Origin: Mycobacterium barrassiae
GTDB lineage: Bacteria > Actinomycetota > Actinomycetes > Mycobacteriales > Mycobacteriaceae
Direction of reading: 5' to 3'
Assembly (NCBI RefSeq): GCF_025822765.1
Contig: NZ_JACKUK010000011.1
Location: 1 to 64,000, forward strand
Length of the DNA: 64,000 nucleotides
A model generated the notes under the pieces. The model was not told the origin of the DNA. It was given only the letters and a program-made list of their open reading frames with translations, and did no database searches. The position numbers were made by a program, and so were the translations under genes. Shown here piece after piece: positions 47,402-57,788 of this stretch; position 1 is the first letter of the stretch, and each line of letters begins with the position of its first letter.

Positions 47402-50400
47402 GTGCTGACGCCACCAGGACACTTCTGTCACTCGACCTCCTCGACGACGACGAGCACGACCAGCTGGCCGAGTGGGGCAACCGCGCGATCCTGACCGAGC
47501 CGGCCCGTCACCGCGACTCGATCCCGGTGTTGTTCAACTCCCAGGTGGTCCGCGCCCCGGAAGCCGTGGCACTGGTATGCGGTGAGCAGTCGTGGACGTA
47601 TCGCGAGCTCGACGAGGCCGCCAACCGCTTGGCAAACCTGCTGATCAGCTACGGCGCCGAACCGGGTAAGACGGTAGCGCTGCTGATTCCGCGGTCTGCG
47701 GAGGCGATCATCTCGATCCTGGCGGTGCTCAAGACCGGGGCGGCGTATCTGCCGATGGATCCCGCGCACCCCGATGAGCGCATCGCGTTCATGCTGGGCG
47801 ACGCCGAGCCGATCGTCGCCGTGACCACCGCGGACCTGCGTACGCGTCTGGGCGGTGCGGACCTGACGGTGATCGACCTCGACGACCCCGCAATCGACAA
47901 GCAACCCAGCACCGAGGTGGCCACGCCCGCACCAGAGGATCTGGCGTATATGACGTATACGTCGGGCACGACGGGCGTGCCGAAGGCGGTGGCGGTTACT
48001 CACGGAAATGTGACGTCATTGGTGGAGACGTTGCATGCCGACTTGCCTGCGGGGCCGGGGCAGGTGTGGTCGCAGTGGCATTCGTTGGTTTTCGATGTCT
48101 CGGTGTGGGAGATCTGGGGTGCGCTGCTGCACGGGGGCCGGCTGGTGGTGGTGCCAGAGGCGGTGGCCAGTTCGCCGATCGACTTCCACAACTTGTTGGT
48201 CACCGAGAAGGTGAGCGTGCTGTGCCAGACGCCGTCGGCGGCGGGGATGTTGTCGACCGAGGAGCTGGAGTCCACGACGTTGGTGGTGGCAGGGGAGGCC
48301 TGCCCGACGGAGTTGGTGGATCGGTGGGCCACCGCCGATCGGGTCATGATCAATGCCTATGGGCCGACTGAAGGCACCATCTACGCAGCGATGAGTACAC
48401 CGTTGGTGGCCGGTTCGGGTGTGGCGCCGATTGGGTCGCCAGTGCCGGGTGCGGCGTTGATGGTTCTGGATAAGTGGTTGCGTCCCGCTCCCGAGGGTGT
48501 GGTCGGTGAGTTGTATATCGCCGGTGAAGGTGTGGCTGCGGGATATGTGCGTCGGGCGGGGTTGACGGCCTCGCGGTTTGTGGCGTGCCCGTTCGGTGGA
48601 CCGGGTGCGCGGATGTATCGCACCGGCGATTTGGTTCGTTGGGGCGAGGATGGCCAGCTGCAGTATCTGGGTCGCGCCGACGAGCAGGTCAAGATCCGTG
48701 GCTACCGCATCGAGTTGGGTGAGGTACAGGCCGCGCTGGCCAAACTCGACGGCGTCGAGCACGCGGTCGTCATTGCCCGCGAGGACCGTCCCGGCGACAA
48801 GCGTCTCGTCGGCTACATCACCGGAACCGCCGAGCCGGCCCAGCTGCGCAGCGCACTGGCAGAACGACTTCCCGCCTACATGGTCCCGGTCGCGATCGTG
48901 GTGTTGGAGACGATGCCGCTGACGGTCAACGGCAAGTTGGACAAGCGTGCACTGCCCGCGCCGGAATACCGCGCAGTCGGTGCGGACTATCGGGCTCCCG
49001 GCACTCCGGTGGAGGAGATCCTGGCGGCGATCTATTCGCAGGTGCTCGGTGTCGAGCGCGTCGGTGTCGACGACTCGTTCTTCGACCTCGGTGGCGACAG
49101 CATCCTGTCGATGCAGGTGGTCGCCCGCGCCCGGGCCGCCGGGCTGCTCTGCCGTCCCCGGGACATCTTCGTGGAACAAACCGTGGCCCGGCTGGCCACG
49201 GTGGCCAAGGTGGTCGGTGGTGAAGCCGCGGTCATCGACGAGGGCATCGGCCCCGTAGAGGCCACCCCGATCATCCGCTGGCTGCAGAGCGTTGAGGGTC
49301 CGGTCGACGAGTTCAACCAGACTCTGGTACTGCAGGCCCCTGCCGGCGTCACCGAGGACGACGTGTTCGTCGTGCTGCAGGCCCTGTTGGACCGCCACGC
49401 GACGCTGCGCCTGCAGGTCGAGGACGACGGTGCCGGTGAGTGGTCATTGCGGGTGCCTGCAGTCGGTTCGGCCGACGCGCGTGCCTGCCTCTACGTCGTC
49501 GATGAGCTGACGGATGAGGCCATCGCCGGGGCGCGGTCGCGGCTGAATCTGGGTGCCGGGGCGATGCTCAGCGCGTTGTGGGTGCCCACCACCGGTGAGT
49601 TGGCGTTGATGATTCACCACCTGGCCGTCGATGGGGTGTCCTGGCGGATCCTGCTGGAGGACCTCAACATCGCCTGGGCGCTGCACCACAGCGGTCAGCC
49701 GGTGGAGCTTCCGACGGGGGGTACGTCGTTCCAGCACTGGGCCGTGCTGCTGGAAGAGCATGCGCGCCGCCCCGAGGTCGTCGCCCACGCCGAGGCGTGG
49801 CGGCAGGTGACGGCGGCGCCGGTGGCGTTGCCTGCGGTCGATCCTGCGGTCGATACCTACATCAGTGCCAAGGAAATGTCGGTGTCTTTGGACGCCGCGA
49901 CCACCCGGTCGCTGTTGGGTGAAGTGCCTGCGGCGTTCCATGCCGGGGTGCAGGACATCCTGTTGATCGCGTTCGGCTTGGCCTGGACCGAGTTCCTGGG
50001 TACCGGTGACGCGCCGGTCGGTTTCGATGTGGAGGGCCATGGCCGCCACGAGGAGCTGGACCCTGAGGTCGACCTGTCGCGCACGGTGGGCTGGTTCACC
50101 ACCAAGTACCCGGTCGCGCTGAACGTCGGCGATATCGACTGGGATCAAGTGGTGGCCGGTGATGCCGGGTTGGGCCCGATCATCAAGGCGGCCAAGGAGC
50201 AGTTGCGGGCGTTGCCGGATCCGTTGACCTACGGTCTGCTGCGGTATCTGAATCCCGATGTGGAGTTGGGTGGTTCGGACCCGGTGATCGGGTTCAACTA
50301 CCTCGGCCGCCTCGGCGCAGGCGCAGCCGATCTGTCCGAGGACATGTGGCGCATCAGCGAGGACGGCCTGAAGGTTGCGGCCGCAGCGGCGGCAGTCCCG

Positions 50401-53400
50401 ATGCCGTTGATGCACACCGTGGAGCTCAACGCGGGCACGCTGGATACCGATGCGGGTCCGCAGTTGCAGGCGTCGTGGACGTGGGCGCCGTCGGCATTGG
50501 ACGAGGCCGCCGTTGAGCGGTTGAGCCGATTGTGGTTCGACGCGTTGACCGGGATCTGCGCGCACGTGCGCGCCGGTGGTGGTGGGTTGACGCCGTCGGA
50601 TCTGGCCCCGGCGCGGTTGACTCAGCAGCAGATCGACCAGCTGACCAGCGAACACGACATCGTCGATGTGCTGCCGTTGACCCCACTGCAGCAGGGCCTG
50701 CTGTTCCACTCCACCATCGCCCGCGGCACCGGCGACGACGTGTACGCCGTGCAGTTGGACATCACTGTCACCGGCGCCCTCGACGCTCACCGCTTCCGCG
50801 ACGCAGTGCAGAACGTCGTGACCCGCCATCCCAACCTGGCGGCCCGCTTCTCTGAGCAGTTCGGTGAACCGGTGCAGATCATCCCGGCCGATCCGGTGAT
50901 GGCGTGGCGGTATCTCGATCTGCGCTGGGATGACCGCAAGTCCGATGCCGAGGTCGAGCAGCTGTGCGCTGCTGAGCGTGCTGCGGTTTGCGACCTCGCC
51001 GACCGGCCGACGTTCCGCGCCGCCCTGATCCGCACCGCGGGCAACCAGCACCGGTGCGTGCTGACCTTCCACCACATCGTCATCGATGGTTGGTCGCTGC
51101 CGGTTCTGTTGCAGGAGGTGCTTGCCGGCTACTTCGGACAGCGCCTGCCCGCGCCGGTGCCGTACCGCAACTTCGTGACGTGGTTGGCCACCGAGGATCG
51201 CGAGGCCGCACGCGAGGCCTGGCGCGAGATCCTGTCCGGATTCGAAACCCCCACCCTGGTGGCACCTCCGGCCCTACCGGGTCCGCGCGGCGTGGAATCG
51301 TATCGCCTGTCCGCCGAGATCACCGGCGCGCTCAGCGAGCTCGCACGGTCGTGCCACACGACAGTCAACACCGTGTTGCAGGCCGGCTGGGCGCAGCTGT
51401 TGATGGCCATGACCGGCCAGCACGATGTCGCCTTCGGCACCGCAGTGTCGGGCCGGCCCGCCGAGTTGGCGGGCGCCGAATCGATCATCGGTCTGCTGAT
51501 CAACACCGTGCCGATTCGCGCGGACATGACCGCCGCCGCCACGGTCGCTGACCTGCTCGCCCAGTTGCAGCGCCACCACAACGACACCGTCGAACACGAG
51601 CACTTGGCTCTCAACGAGATCCACCACGTCGCCGGTCATGAACGACTGTTCGACACCCTGTTCCTGTACGAGAGCTACCCGATCGACGCCAGCGCGTTCG
51701 CAGGTGTCCACGAGCTGGCCATCACCGAATTCAAGAACCGCGAGTACAACCACTACCCGCTCTCCGTCATGGTCCTGCCGGGCCACGAATTGGAGATTCG
51801 CGTCGAATTCGACTCTGACATCTTCGATGTCGCGCGCATCGAATCGCTGATCGGACGCTTCGAGCGGCTCCTGGCCGCCATGATCGCCGACCCGCAGCGG
51901 CCGCTGGCCTCGATCGACGGCCTCGATGCCGAGGAGCATGACCAGCTTGATGGGTGGGCGAACCGGGCGGTGTTGAGCCAACCGGTGGGTGCGCCGAAGT
52001 CCATTCCCGAGGTGTTCGCCGAGCAGGTGGACCGCGACCCGGCGGCGGTGGCGCTGACGTTCGAGGGTCGGTCGATGACCTACGGCGAGCTCGATGAGGC
52101 CGCCAACGCGCTGGCCAACCTGTTGGCCATGCACGGCGCGGGTCCGGGCCAATCAGTGGCTCTCTTGGTGCCGCGTTCCAATGACGCAATTGTCGGGATG
52201 TTGGCGATCCTCAAGACCGGGGCGGCGTATCTGCCGATCGATCCGTCGGTGCCCGAGGCCCGGCTGGAGTTCATGCTGGGCGACGCCAAGCCGATCGCCG
52301 CAGTCACAACGGCCGACCTGCGTGGCCGCCTGGACGGCGCGGATCTGGCGGTCGTCGAAATCGACGACCCCGCAGACTATTTCGCCCATGACAAGCTGCT
52401 GACCCCAGCTGCGGACGACGTGGCGTACCTGATCTATACGTCGGGGACGACTGGTGTGCCTAAGGGTGTGGCGGTGTCGCATGTGAATGTGACGCAGACG
52501 TTGGCGTCGTTGCACCCGGATATGCCTGCGGGTGCGGGGCAGGTGTGGTCGCAGTGGCACTCGTTGGTGTTCGACGTGTCGGTGTGGGAGATCTGGGGTG
52601 CGCTGCTGCACGGCGCGCGTCTGGTGATCGTCCCCGAAGGTGTGGCGGGCTCACCGAGCGAGCTGCACGACCTGCTGGTGCGCGAAAAGGTCAGCGTGCT
52701 GTATCAGACCCCGTCCGCGGCGGGCATGCTCTCGCCGGAGGGTCTGGAGTCCACCACCCTGGTCGTCGCCGGGGAGGCCTGCCCCACAGAGTTGGTGGAT
52801 CGGTGGGCGCCGGGTCGGGTGATGCTCAATGCCTACGGCCCGACCGAGGCCACGATCTACGCGGCGATCAGCGCCCCACTGACGGCGGGCTCGCATGAGG
52901 CGCCGATCGGTTCGCCCGTGCCCGGTGGGGCGACGTTCGTCCTCGATGAATGGTTGCGCCCGGTACCCGCGGGTGCGGTCGGTGAGCTGTATCTGGCCGG
53001 GCGCGGCGTCACGGTCGGCTATGTCAACCGTGGCGAGCTGACCGCATCGCGGTTTGTGGCGTGCCCGTTCGGCGAGCCCGGGGCGCGGATGTATCGCACC
53101 GGCGACCTGGTCCGCTGGGATGCGGACGGACAGCTGCAGTACCTGGGCCGCGCCGATGATCAGGTCAAGATCCGCGGCTACCGCATCGAACTCGGCGAAA
53201 TCCAGGCCGCCCTGGCTGAGCTGGACGGGGTCGAGCAGGCGGTGGTGATCGCCCGCGAGGACCGCCCCGGCGACAAGCGCCTCGTCGGCTACATCACCGG
53301 CACCGCCGAGCCCGCCGAGTTGCGCGCCCAGCTGGGGCAGCGCCTGCCCGGCTATATGGTGCCCGCGGCGGTGGTGGTGCTCGAGGCGTTGCCGTTGACG

Positions 53401-55053
53401 GTCAACGGCAAGCTGGATCGGCGTGCGTTGCCGGCCCCGGAGTATCAGACCGCGACGCGGTATCGGGCGCCGTCGAATGCGATCGAAGAGGTCATCGCCG
53501 GGATCTTCGCCCAGGTGCTGGGTGTGGACCGCGTCGGTGTCGATGATTCGTTCTTCGATCTGGGTGGCGATTCGATCTCGGCGATGCGGGTCATCGCCGC
53601 GGTCAACACCGCCCTGGACGCGCAGTTCGCGGTGCGCACGTTGTTCGAGTCCCCGACGGTGGCCGGGCTGGCCGGCCAGTGGGATCCCGATGCCGCGGTG
53701 GCGGTGCATGGTCCGAGTTTCGCGGCGGTGCATCCGCTGGTCGACGGGCGGGTGCATGCCCGCGAGCTGACGTTGGACAAGTTCCTCGACGAGACGACAC
53801 TGGCCACTGCTCCGACGCTGCCGCGGCCCGGTGCCGAGGTGCGGACGGTGTTGTTGACCGGGGCGACCGGGTTCTTGGGTCGTTATCTGGTGTTGGAGCT
53901 GCTGGAGCAGCTCGCCGCCGTGGACGGCACGTTGGTGTGCTTGGTGCGCGGTAAGGACGACGCTGATGCGCGGCGTCGTCTGGAGAAGACCTTCGACAGT
54001 GGTGACCCGCATCTGCTGGCCCGTTTCCACGAGCTGGCCGCCGACCGTCTGCAGGTCGTCGCCGGCGACAAGGGTGCGGAGTCGATGGGGCTGGATCCCC
54101 AGACCTGGCAGCAGTTGGCGGAGTCGGTCGATCTGATCGTCGACTCGGCGGCGTTCGTCAACAGCGTCCTGCCCTATAGCGAGTTGTTCGCCCCCAATGT
54201 GGTGGGGACGGCGGAGTTGATTCGGTTTGCGTTGACCAGCAAGCTCAAGCCGTATGCGTTTGTGTCGACTTCGGATGTGGGTCGTCAGATCGAGCCGTCG
54301 GTGTTCACCGAGGACGCCGATATCCGCGCCATCAGTGCGACGCGGGTCGTGGATGGCAGTTATGCCAACGGGTATGGCAACAGCAAGTGGGCCGGTGAGG
54401 TGCTGCTGCGTGAGGCCCACGATTTGTGTGGTCTGCCGGTGGCGGTGTTCCGGTCGGGCATGATCATGGCCGATCCGAGCTATGCCGGTCAGCTCAACGT
54501 GTCGGACACGGTGACGCGGATGGTGCTGTCGGTGGTGGCCACCGGGGTGGCCCCGGAGTCGTTCTATCAGCTGGATGCTGAGGGTAAGCGGCAGCGGGCG
54601 CATTTCGATGGTCTGCCGGTGGATTTCGTGGCTGAGGCGATCGCGACCCTGGGTACGCGGTTGGCCGAGGGGTTTGAGACCTATCACGTGATGAACCCCC
54701 ATGACGATGGCATCGGGATCGATCAGTATGTGGATTGGTTGATCGAGGCCGGGTATCCGATCGAGCGCGTCGCTGACTTCAACGAGTGGGTGAGGCGGTT
54801 CGAGGCCGGGCTGCAGGGGTTGCCGGAGGCTCAGCGCCAGCAATCGGTGTTGCAGATGCTGCAGTTGCTGCTGGGCCACACTGATGGTCAGGTGGTGGCG
54901 CCGGAGCCGACGCTGGGATCGTATGCGCCTGCGGATCGGTTCCACGCCGCGGTCAAAGAAGCCAAGATCGGACCCGACCACGACATCCCGCACATCAACG
55001 CATCGGTCATCGTCAAGTACGTCACCGATTTGCAGCTACTCGGACTGCTCTAG
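47398..55053 (+). CDS. mps2: nonribosomal peptide synthetase Mps2 with terminal reductase (modules 3-4)
   Basis: A 2551-residue NRPS, A-T-E-C-A-T-R. It begins with an adenylation domain (about 55-520), completing the module whose condensation domain ends Mps1. T Ser is 568, E spans about 620-1065, C about 1090-1500 (HHIVIDGWS), A about 1540-2015, and T Ser is 2059 (GGDSISAMR). A thioester-reductase domain runs from about 2145 to the end ([13 protein letters not shown] near 2153; catalytic YGNSK near 2326). Pocket residues read D-V-W-C-V-A-A-I-Y-K and D-V-W-Y-V-A-A-I-Y-K; in GPL producers these two modules use Ala. The E domain gives D-Ala and the reductase releases L-alaninol. ATG overlaps the mps1 stop by 4 bp. 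Confidence 0.95.
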   Translation: MSADATRTLLSLDLLDDDEHDQLAEWGNRAILTEPARHRDSIPVLFNSQVVRAPEAVALVCGEQSWTYRELDEAANRLANLLISYGAEPGKTVALLIPRSAEAIISILAVLKTGAAYLPMDPAHPDERIAFMLGDAEPIVAVTTADLRTRLGGADLTVIDLDDPAIDKQPSTEVATPAPEDLAYMTYTSGTTGVPKAVAVTHGNVTSLVETLHADLPAGPGQVWSQWHSLVFDVSVWEIWGALLHGGRLVVVPEAVASSPIDFHNLLVTEKVSVLCQTPSAAGMLSTEELESTTLVVAGEACPTELVDRWATADRVMINAYGPTEGTIYAAMSTPLVAGSGVAPIGSPVPGAALMVLDKWLRPAPEGVVGELYIAGEGVAAGYVRRAGLTASRFVACPFGGPGARMYRTGDLVRWGEDGQLQYLGRADEQVKIRGYRIELGEVQAALAKLDGVEHAVVIAREDRPGDKRLVGYITGTAEPAQLRSALAERLPAYMVPVAIVVLETMPLTVNGKLDKRALPAPEYRAVGADYRAPGTPVEEILAAIYSQVLGVERVGVDDSFFDLGGDSILSMQVVARARAAGLLCRPRDIFVEQTVARLATVAKVVGGEAAVIDEGIGPVEATPIIRWLQSVEGPVDEFNQTLVLQAPAGVTEDDVFVVLQALLDRHATLRLQVEDDGAGEWSLRVPAVGSADARACLYVVDELTDEAIAGARSRLNLGAGAMLSALWVPTTGELALMIHHLAVDGVSWRILLEDLNIAWALHHSGQPVELPTGGTSFQHWAVLLEEHARRPEVVAHAEAWRQVTAAPVALPAVDPAVDTYISAKEMSVSLDAATTRSLLGEVPAAFHAGVQDILLIAFGLAWTEFLGTGDAPVGFDVEGHGRHEELDPEVDLSRTVGWFTTKYPVALNVGDIDWDQVVAGDAGLGPIIKAAKEQLRALPDPLTYGLLRYLNPDVELGGSDPVIGFNYLGRLGAGAADLSEDMWRISEDGLKVAAAAAAVPMPLMHTVELNAGTLDTDAGPQLQASWTWAPSALDEAAVERLSRLWFDALTGICAHVRAGGGGLTPSDLAPARLTQQQIDQLTSEHDIVDVLPLTPLQQGLLFHSTIARGTGDDVYAVQLDITVTGALDAHRFRDAVQNVVTRHPNLAARFSEQFGEPVQIIPADPVMAWRYLDLRWDDRKSDAEVEQLCAAERAAVCDLADRPTFRAALIRTAGNQHRCVLTFHHIVIDGWSLPVLLQEVLAGYFGQRLPAPVPYRNFVTWLATEDREAAREAWREILSGFETPTLVAPPALPGPRGVESYRLSAEITGALSELARSCHTTVNTVLQAGWAQLLMAMTGQHDVAFGTAVSGRPAELAGAESIIGLLINTVPIRADMTAAATVADLLAQLQRHHNDTVEHEHLALNEIHHVAGHERLFDTLFLYESYPIDASAFAGVHELAITEFKNREYNHYPLSVMVLPGHELEIRVEFDSDIFDVARIESLIGRFERLLAAMIADPQRPLASIDGLDAEEHDQLDGWANRAVLSQPVGAPKSIPEVFAEQVDRDPAAVALTFEGRSMTYGELDEAANALANLLAMHGAGPGQSVALLVPRSNDAIVGMLAILKTGAAYLPIDPSVPEARLEFMLGDAKPIAAVTTADLRGRLDGADLAVVEIDDPADYFAHDKLLTPAADDVAYLIYTSGTTGVPKGVAVSHVNVTQTLASLHPDMPAGAGQVWSQWHSLVFDVSVWEIWGALLHGARLVIVPEGVAGSPSELHDLLVREKVSVLYQTPSAAGMLSPEGLESTTLVVAGEACPTELVDRWAPGRVMLNAYGPTEATIYAAISAPLTAGSHEAPIGSPVPGGATFVLDEWLRPVPAGAVGELYLAGRGVTVGYVNRGELTASRFVACPFGEPGARMYRTGDLVRWDADGQLQYLGRADDQVKIRGYRIELGEIQAALAELDGVEQAVVIAREDRPGDKRLVGYITGTAEPAELRAQLGQRLPGYMVPAAVVVLEALPLTVNGKLDRRALPAPEYQTATRYRAPSNAIEEVIAGIFAQVLGVDRVGVDDSFFDLGGDSISAMRVIAAVNTALDAQFAVRTLFESPTVAGLAGQWDPDAAVAVHGPSFAAVHPLVDGRVHARELTLDKFLDETTLATAPTLPRPGAEVRTVLLTGATGFLGRYLVLELLEQLAAVDGTLVCLVRGKDDADARRRLEKTFDSGDPHLLARFHELAADRLQVVAGDKGAESMGLDPQTWQQLAESVDLIVDSAAFVNSVLPYSELFAPNVVGTAELIRFALTSKLKPYAFVSTSDVGRQIEPSVFTEDADIRAISATRVVDGSYANGYGNSKWAGEVLLREAHDLCGLPVAVFRSGMIMADPSYAGQLNVSDTVTRMVLSVVATGVAPESFYQLDAEGKRQRAHFDGLPVDFVAEAIATLGTRLAEGFETYHVMNPHDDGIGIDQYVDWLIEAGYPIERVADFNEWVRRFEAGLQGLPEAQRQQSVLQMLQLLLGHTDGQVVAPEPTLGSYAPADRFHAAVKEAKIGPDHDIPHINASVIVKYVTDLQLLGLL

Positions 55054-55055
55054 GC

Positions 55056-55835
55056 ATGTGGGGTCCGGTTCTGGGGCTGGCGCTGCTGATTGCGCTCAAT
55101 CCGATCCTTCTCGGGTTCGTGCTGCTCGTCATCTCCCGTCCGAGGCCCGTGCCGAACCTGTTCGTCTACTGGCTGGGCGCCATGCTCACGAACCTGCCGG
55201 TGTTCGTGGGTCCGCTGGTCTTGCTTCATGTGACACCGGGATTCGCCTCGTTTGCGGACGGTCTGCTCCGATCAACGGAGACATCCCCCGGCACAATCCT
55301 GCCGGGCGCCCTGGCTCTCGGTGTGCTGTTGCTGTCGATTGCGGCGGTGATGGCGGCGCGACCTCGGGTACGTGAGCGCGCGAAAGTGTCCGTCGGTGGC
55401 GGCGATTCGTCCGACACCGAGCTGGAGCCGGAGACGCCGAGCGGCGCAAAGGGTTTGGTTGTCAAAGGTGTCGCCGCTTTTCAGCGGCTGTACGGTCGCC
55501 TCACCGAAACCTGGGAGAACGGCTCGCTGTGGGTGTCTTTCATATTCGGCCTGATGTATGTCCCATCAGCGACGCTCCTGGTGCTCGTAGACACTGCCAT
55601 CCTGTCGTCGGGAGCCGGGATTGGTGAACAGATTGTCGCTGCGACCGCCTATGTGGTCGGTATGCTCGCGGTCCTCGAAATCGTCCTCGTGAGCTGTTTG
55701 ATTGCGCCGAGGAAAACGGAAGCCGTGTTGCGACCGGTGCACGAGTGGGCACGGAGAAACAATCGGCAGATCTTTATCGTCTTCTTCGTGCTGATCGGAG
55801 TTTGGCAACTCCTCAGAGGCTTCGGCATCGCCTGA
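55056..55835 (+). CDS. gap: GPL addressing protein Gap (integral membrane)
   Basis: A 259-residue membrane protein, 2 bp after mps2. About six hydrophobic helices: LGLALLIALNPILLGFVLLVI, NLFVYWLGAMLTNLPVFVGPLVLL, GTILPGALALGVLLLSIAAVMA, then a charged loop at about 110-150, SLWVSFIFGLMYVPSATLLVLVDTAIL, VAATAYVVGMLAVLEIVLVSCLI and IFIVFFVLIGVWQLLRGF. Topology and position match Gap, required for GPL transport to the surface. Immediate downstream placement and the tiny spacing imply one operon with the NRPS genes. Confidence 0.9.
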   Translation: MWGPVLGLALLIALNPILLGFVLLVISRPRPVPNLFVYWLGAMLTNLPVFVGPLVLLHVTPGFASFADGLLRSTETSPGTILPGALALGVLLLSIAAVMAARPRVRERAKVSVGGGDSSDTELEPETPSGAKGLVVKGVAAFQRLYGRLTETWENGSLWVSFIFGLMYVPSATLLVLVDTAILSSGAGIGEQIVAATAYVVGMLAVLEIVLVSCLIAPRKTEAVLRPVHEWARRNNRQIFIVFFVLIGVWQLLRGFGIA

Positions 55836-55940
55836 CGGTGGGCCATCGCCTTGGTCAATCCTTCGGCGAGGTCCAGGCAGGACGTCTAGAGTCCGGTTGG
55901 GCGGGGTTTCGAGTGGAGCTCAGGAGGGGACGGATCGCAC

Positions 55941-56279
55941 ATGATCGCTCGGTCGTTGACCAAGTTGACCGCCGCGTTTGGCGGCTTGGCGCTGTCATTG
56001 GCCGCTGGGGCTGCGATCGCTTCGGCCCAGCCCGACTTCGAACCGATGATCAATACCACCTGCACCTATGACCAGGCGATGGCCGCGATACATGCGGAGA
56101 ACCCGATGGCGGCCCAGTATCTCGATTCATCGCCGCCGAACCTGGAATTTCTGCGGGTGTTCATCGCGTCGACGCCCGATCAGCGCAGAAATCTGATCAG
56201 CCAGGTGCAGAACAATCCGGGCGCTGCAGAGGCGTTCCCCATCATCCAGCAGATGTTTGCCAGCTGCCCCAACTACTGA
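55941..56279 (+). CDS. secreted hemophore-related (Rv0203-like) protein
   Basis: A 112-residue exported protein. A basic N-terminus, hydrophobic core LTAAFGGLALSLAAGAAIASAQP and probable Ala-x-Ala cleavage near residue 30 form a signal peptide. The mature part (FEPMINTTCTYDQAMAAIHAENPMAAQYLDSS...RRNLISQVQNNPGAAEAFPIIQQMFASCPNY) has the two cysteines and helical pattern of the mycobacterial hemophore-related family (Rv0203-like). ATG 55941 has AGGAGGGG upstream. Why it lies between gap and a methyltransferase is unclear; a role in GPL production is not indicated. Confidence 0.8.
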   Translation: MIARSLTKLTAAFGGLALSLAAGAAIASAQPDFEPMINTTCTYDQAMAAIHAENPMAAQYLDSSPPNLEFLRVFIASTPDQRRNLISQVQNNPGAAEAFPIIQQMFASCPNY

Positions 56280-56444
56280 GCTGATCGAACGCGCTCTCTG
56301 ATCACCAGCTGGCCTGGCCATGCGTCGCGATAACGATCGGCACACATCATCGGCCGGGTGGCCGTGAATTGCCGAGCAGGAATCGGCGCTCACGGGATGC
56401 CCGTGCGAAGTGTCCATCTGGCACTGCGGCTGAACGCACCGTTG

Positions 56445-56456
56445 TATGGTTCGGCC
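56445..56456 (+). promoter_or_regulatory. leaderless promoter -10 element upstream of a methyltransferase gene
   Basis: TATGGT (56445-56450) and a 6-nt spacer precede GTG 56457. Same element and GGCCGTG context as at 4391 and 5334. Confidence 0.55.
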
Positions 56457-57251
56457 GTGGGGGTAATGCAAACGTGGCCCAAGAAATTTCGCGTTATGTG
56501 GTTTGCGCTGCGTACAGGGTATTGGGTGCCCAGGACGTTTCTGCCCGATGTGTATTCCGATGACGCGCTGATCTGTTTCAACAGTGATGCGTTTCGTGAC
56601 GATCCGGTGTTTCAGCGTGCCTACCAACGTGGCGTGCAGGCGCTCGGTGGCCAAGATTTTTACCACTGGGAGTGGCGGTTCCACGTCGGCCTGTGGGCGG
56701 CGCGGAGCGCCAGCAAGCTCGAGGGTGATTTCGTCGAGTGCGGTGTCAGCCATGGGTTTTTGAGTAGTGGCATCATGCAGACGCTGGACTGGGACCGCCT
56801 GGGCAAGACGTTTTATCTGCTCGATACGTACGGCGGGATGGATCCGCGTTTCGTCACCGATGTGGAGCGCGAAACAGGAGCGCTGGCCAAGAGCCAGGCG
56901 GCGCTCGACTTCGGCGTCTACGCGAATTCGGTCGAGAGTGTCCAGAAGAATTTCGCGGAGTGGAACAACGTACGCATCATTGCCGGGACGGTGCCGGAAA
57001 CTCTGGATCAGGTCGACGCCGAGAAGGTGGCGTACCTGCATATCGACATGAACTGCGCGCCACCCGAGGTTGCGGCATTGCGCTTTTTCTGGCCGCGATT
57101 GACCCCCGGGGCGTTTGTCCTGCTGGACGATTATGCACAGCGGGGACGCGATGAACAGCGCCTCGCGATGGATGGCGTGGCAGATGAGTTGGGCGTCCCG
57201 ATCTGCACACTGCCCACCGGTCAGGGCCTGATTATGAAGCCGGCCTGCTGA
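56457..57251 (+). CDS. TylF-like sugar O-methyltransferase, paralogue C
   Basis: A 264-residue methyltransferase very close to paralogue B (5347-6156). They share FLPDVYSDDALICFNSDAFRDDP, GDFVECGVSHGFLSS (SAM motif I), DVERETGALAKSQAALDFGVYANSVESVQKNFAEWNNVRIIAGTVPETLDQVD and YLHIDMNCAPPEVAALRFFWPRLTPGAFVLLDDYAQRGRDEQR. Start GTG 56457 by the conserved leaderless promoter; the frame is open further upstream. It lies between the two NRPS sets, 50 kb from its paralogues. Probable GPL sugar O-methyltransferase, perhaps associated with the product of the second NRPS. Confidence 0.83.
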   Translation: MGVMQTWPKKFRVMWFALRTGYWVPRTFLPDVYSDDALICFNSDAFRDDPVFQRAYQRGVQALGGQDFYHWEWRFHVGLWAARSASKLEGDFVECGVSHGFLSSGIMQTLDWDRLGKTFYLLDTYGGMDPRFVTDVERETGALAKSQAALDFGVYANSVESVQKNFAEWNNVRIIAGTVPETLDQVDAEKVAYLHIDMNCAPPEVAALRFFWPRLTPGAFVLLDDYAQRGRDEQRLAMDGVADELGVPICTLPTGQGLIMKPAC

Positions 57252-57407
57252 GGCGGTAGATACCAGCCTGGGCGCTCGGGTCGCCTGCGTCGCCGCGCGG
57301 TCCAGCCACTAAATAAATGCTCTCTTAATTGCAAAGAGTGCGAAAACCCAGAACTACCGGGCTGCCTCCAGTATGTTTGCTGGTTGGACTAGAAAACCTG
57401 GAGGGAA

Positions 57408-57484
57408 CCGGAGCGCCAACCTTTCGACGACGACTATTCAGCCTTTTCGTCTTCATTAGCGACGAGGAGCCGCACAGCCCATGA
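57408..57484 (+). pseudogene. degenerate mbtH copy
   Basis: The DNA from about 57397 aligns without gaps to the ribosome-site and start region of mbtH (36860 onward). At the start codon position it has CCG instead of GTG. The peptide reads PERQPFDDDYSAF; a 1-bp deletion then shifts into VFISDEEPHSP followed by TGA, matching [22 protein letters not shown] of the intact protein. The remaining two-thirds of the gene is not visible. With no start, a frameshift and truncation it cannot make MbtH. It marks a former second NRPS operon. Confidence 0.85.
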
Positions 57485-57746
57485 CCTGCATTCAACCATT
57501 GGCCCACGCCAGGGGCGCGTGCGATTCTCATCCGCCATCGTCGTCGGTCCACCGGGGAGCTCGCCATCGTCGAGGCGCCGAAGATCCAGGTAGAAATTTG
57601 CGGGCCCGTAGATATTGCGGCGTCGTCGCAGGCGACGGGATCCTTGACCGCATCGCCGCGGGCGCAGGGCACATTGAGCGCGGAGGCTGCCGTGGGCGGC
57701 GTCCTCCGACCTTTGAAGACATAGGGGTGGGGCGGCTCCGCGGGGG

Positions 57747-57788
57747 GCGCTGGCGGCCATGACCGCCTGTCTGGGGGGACAGTCATGA
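57747..57788 (+). pseudogene. remnant of the 3' end of a second mps1
   Basis: Codons 57747-57788 read [13 protein letters not shown] then TGA, overlapping the next NRPS start as ATGA. Mps1 ends [13 protein letters not shown] with the same ATGA overlap onto mps2. Over the last 33 bp the two loci match at 23 positions without gaps. Just upstream FEDIGVGRL in another frame recalls the end of the condensation domain. No other mps1 sequence is recognisable in 57485-57746. The stretch is short, so the call is moderate. Confidence 0.55.

Noticed and set aside
57481-57762. A 93-codon frame between the mbtH remnant and the second NRPS
   Set aside because: Arg/Pro-rich, overlaps other frames, and lies in the deletion scar; no gene supported.
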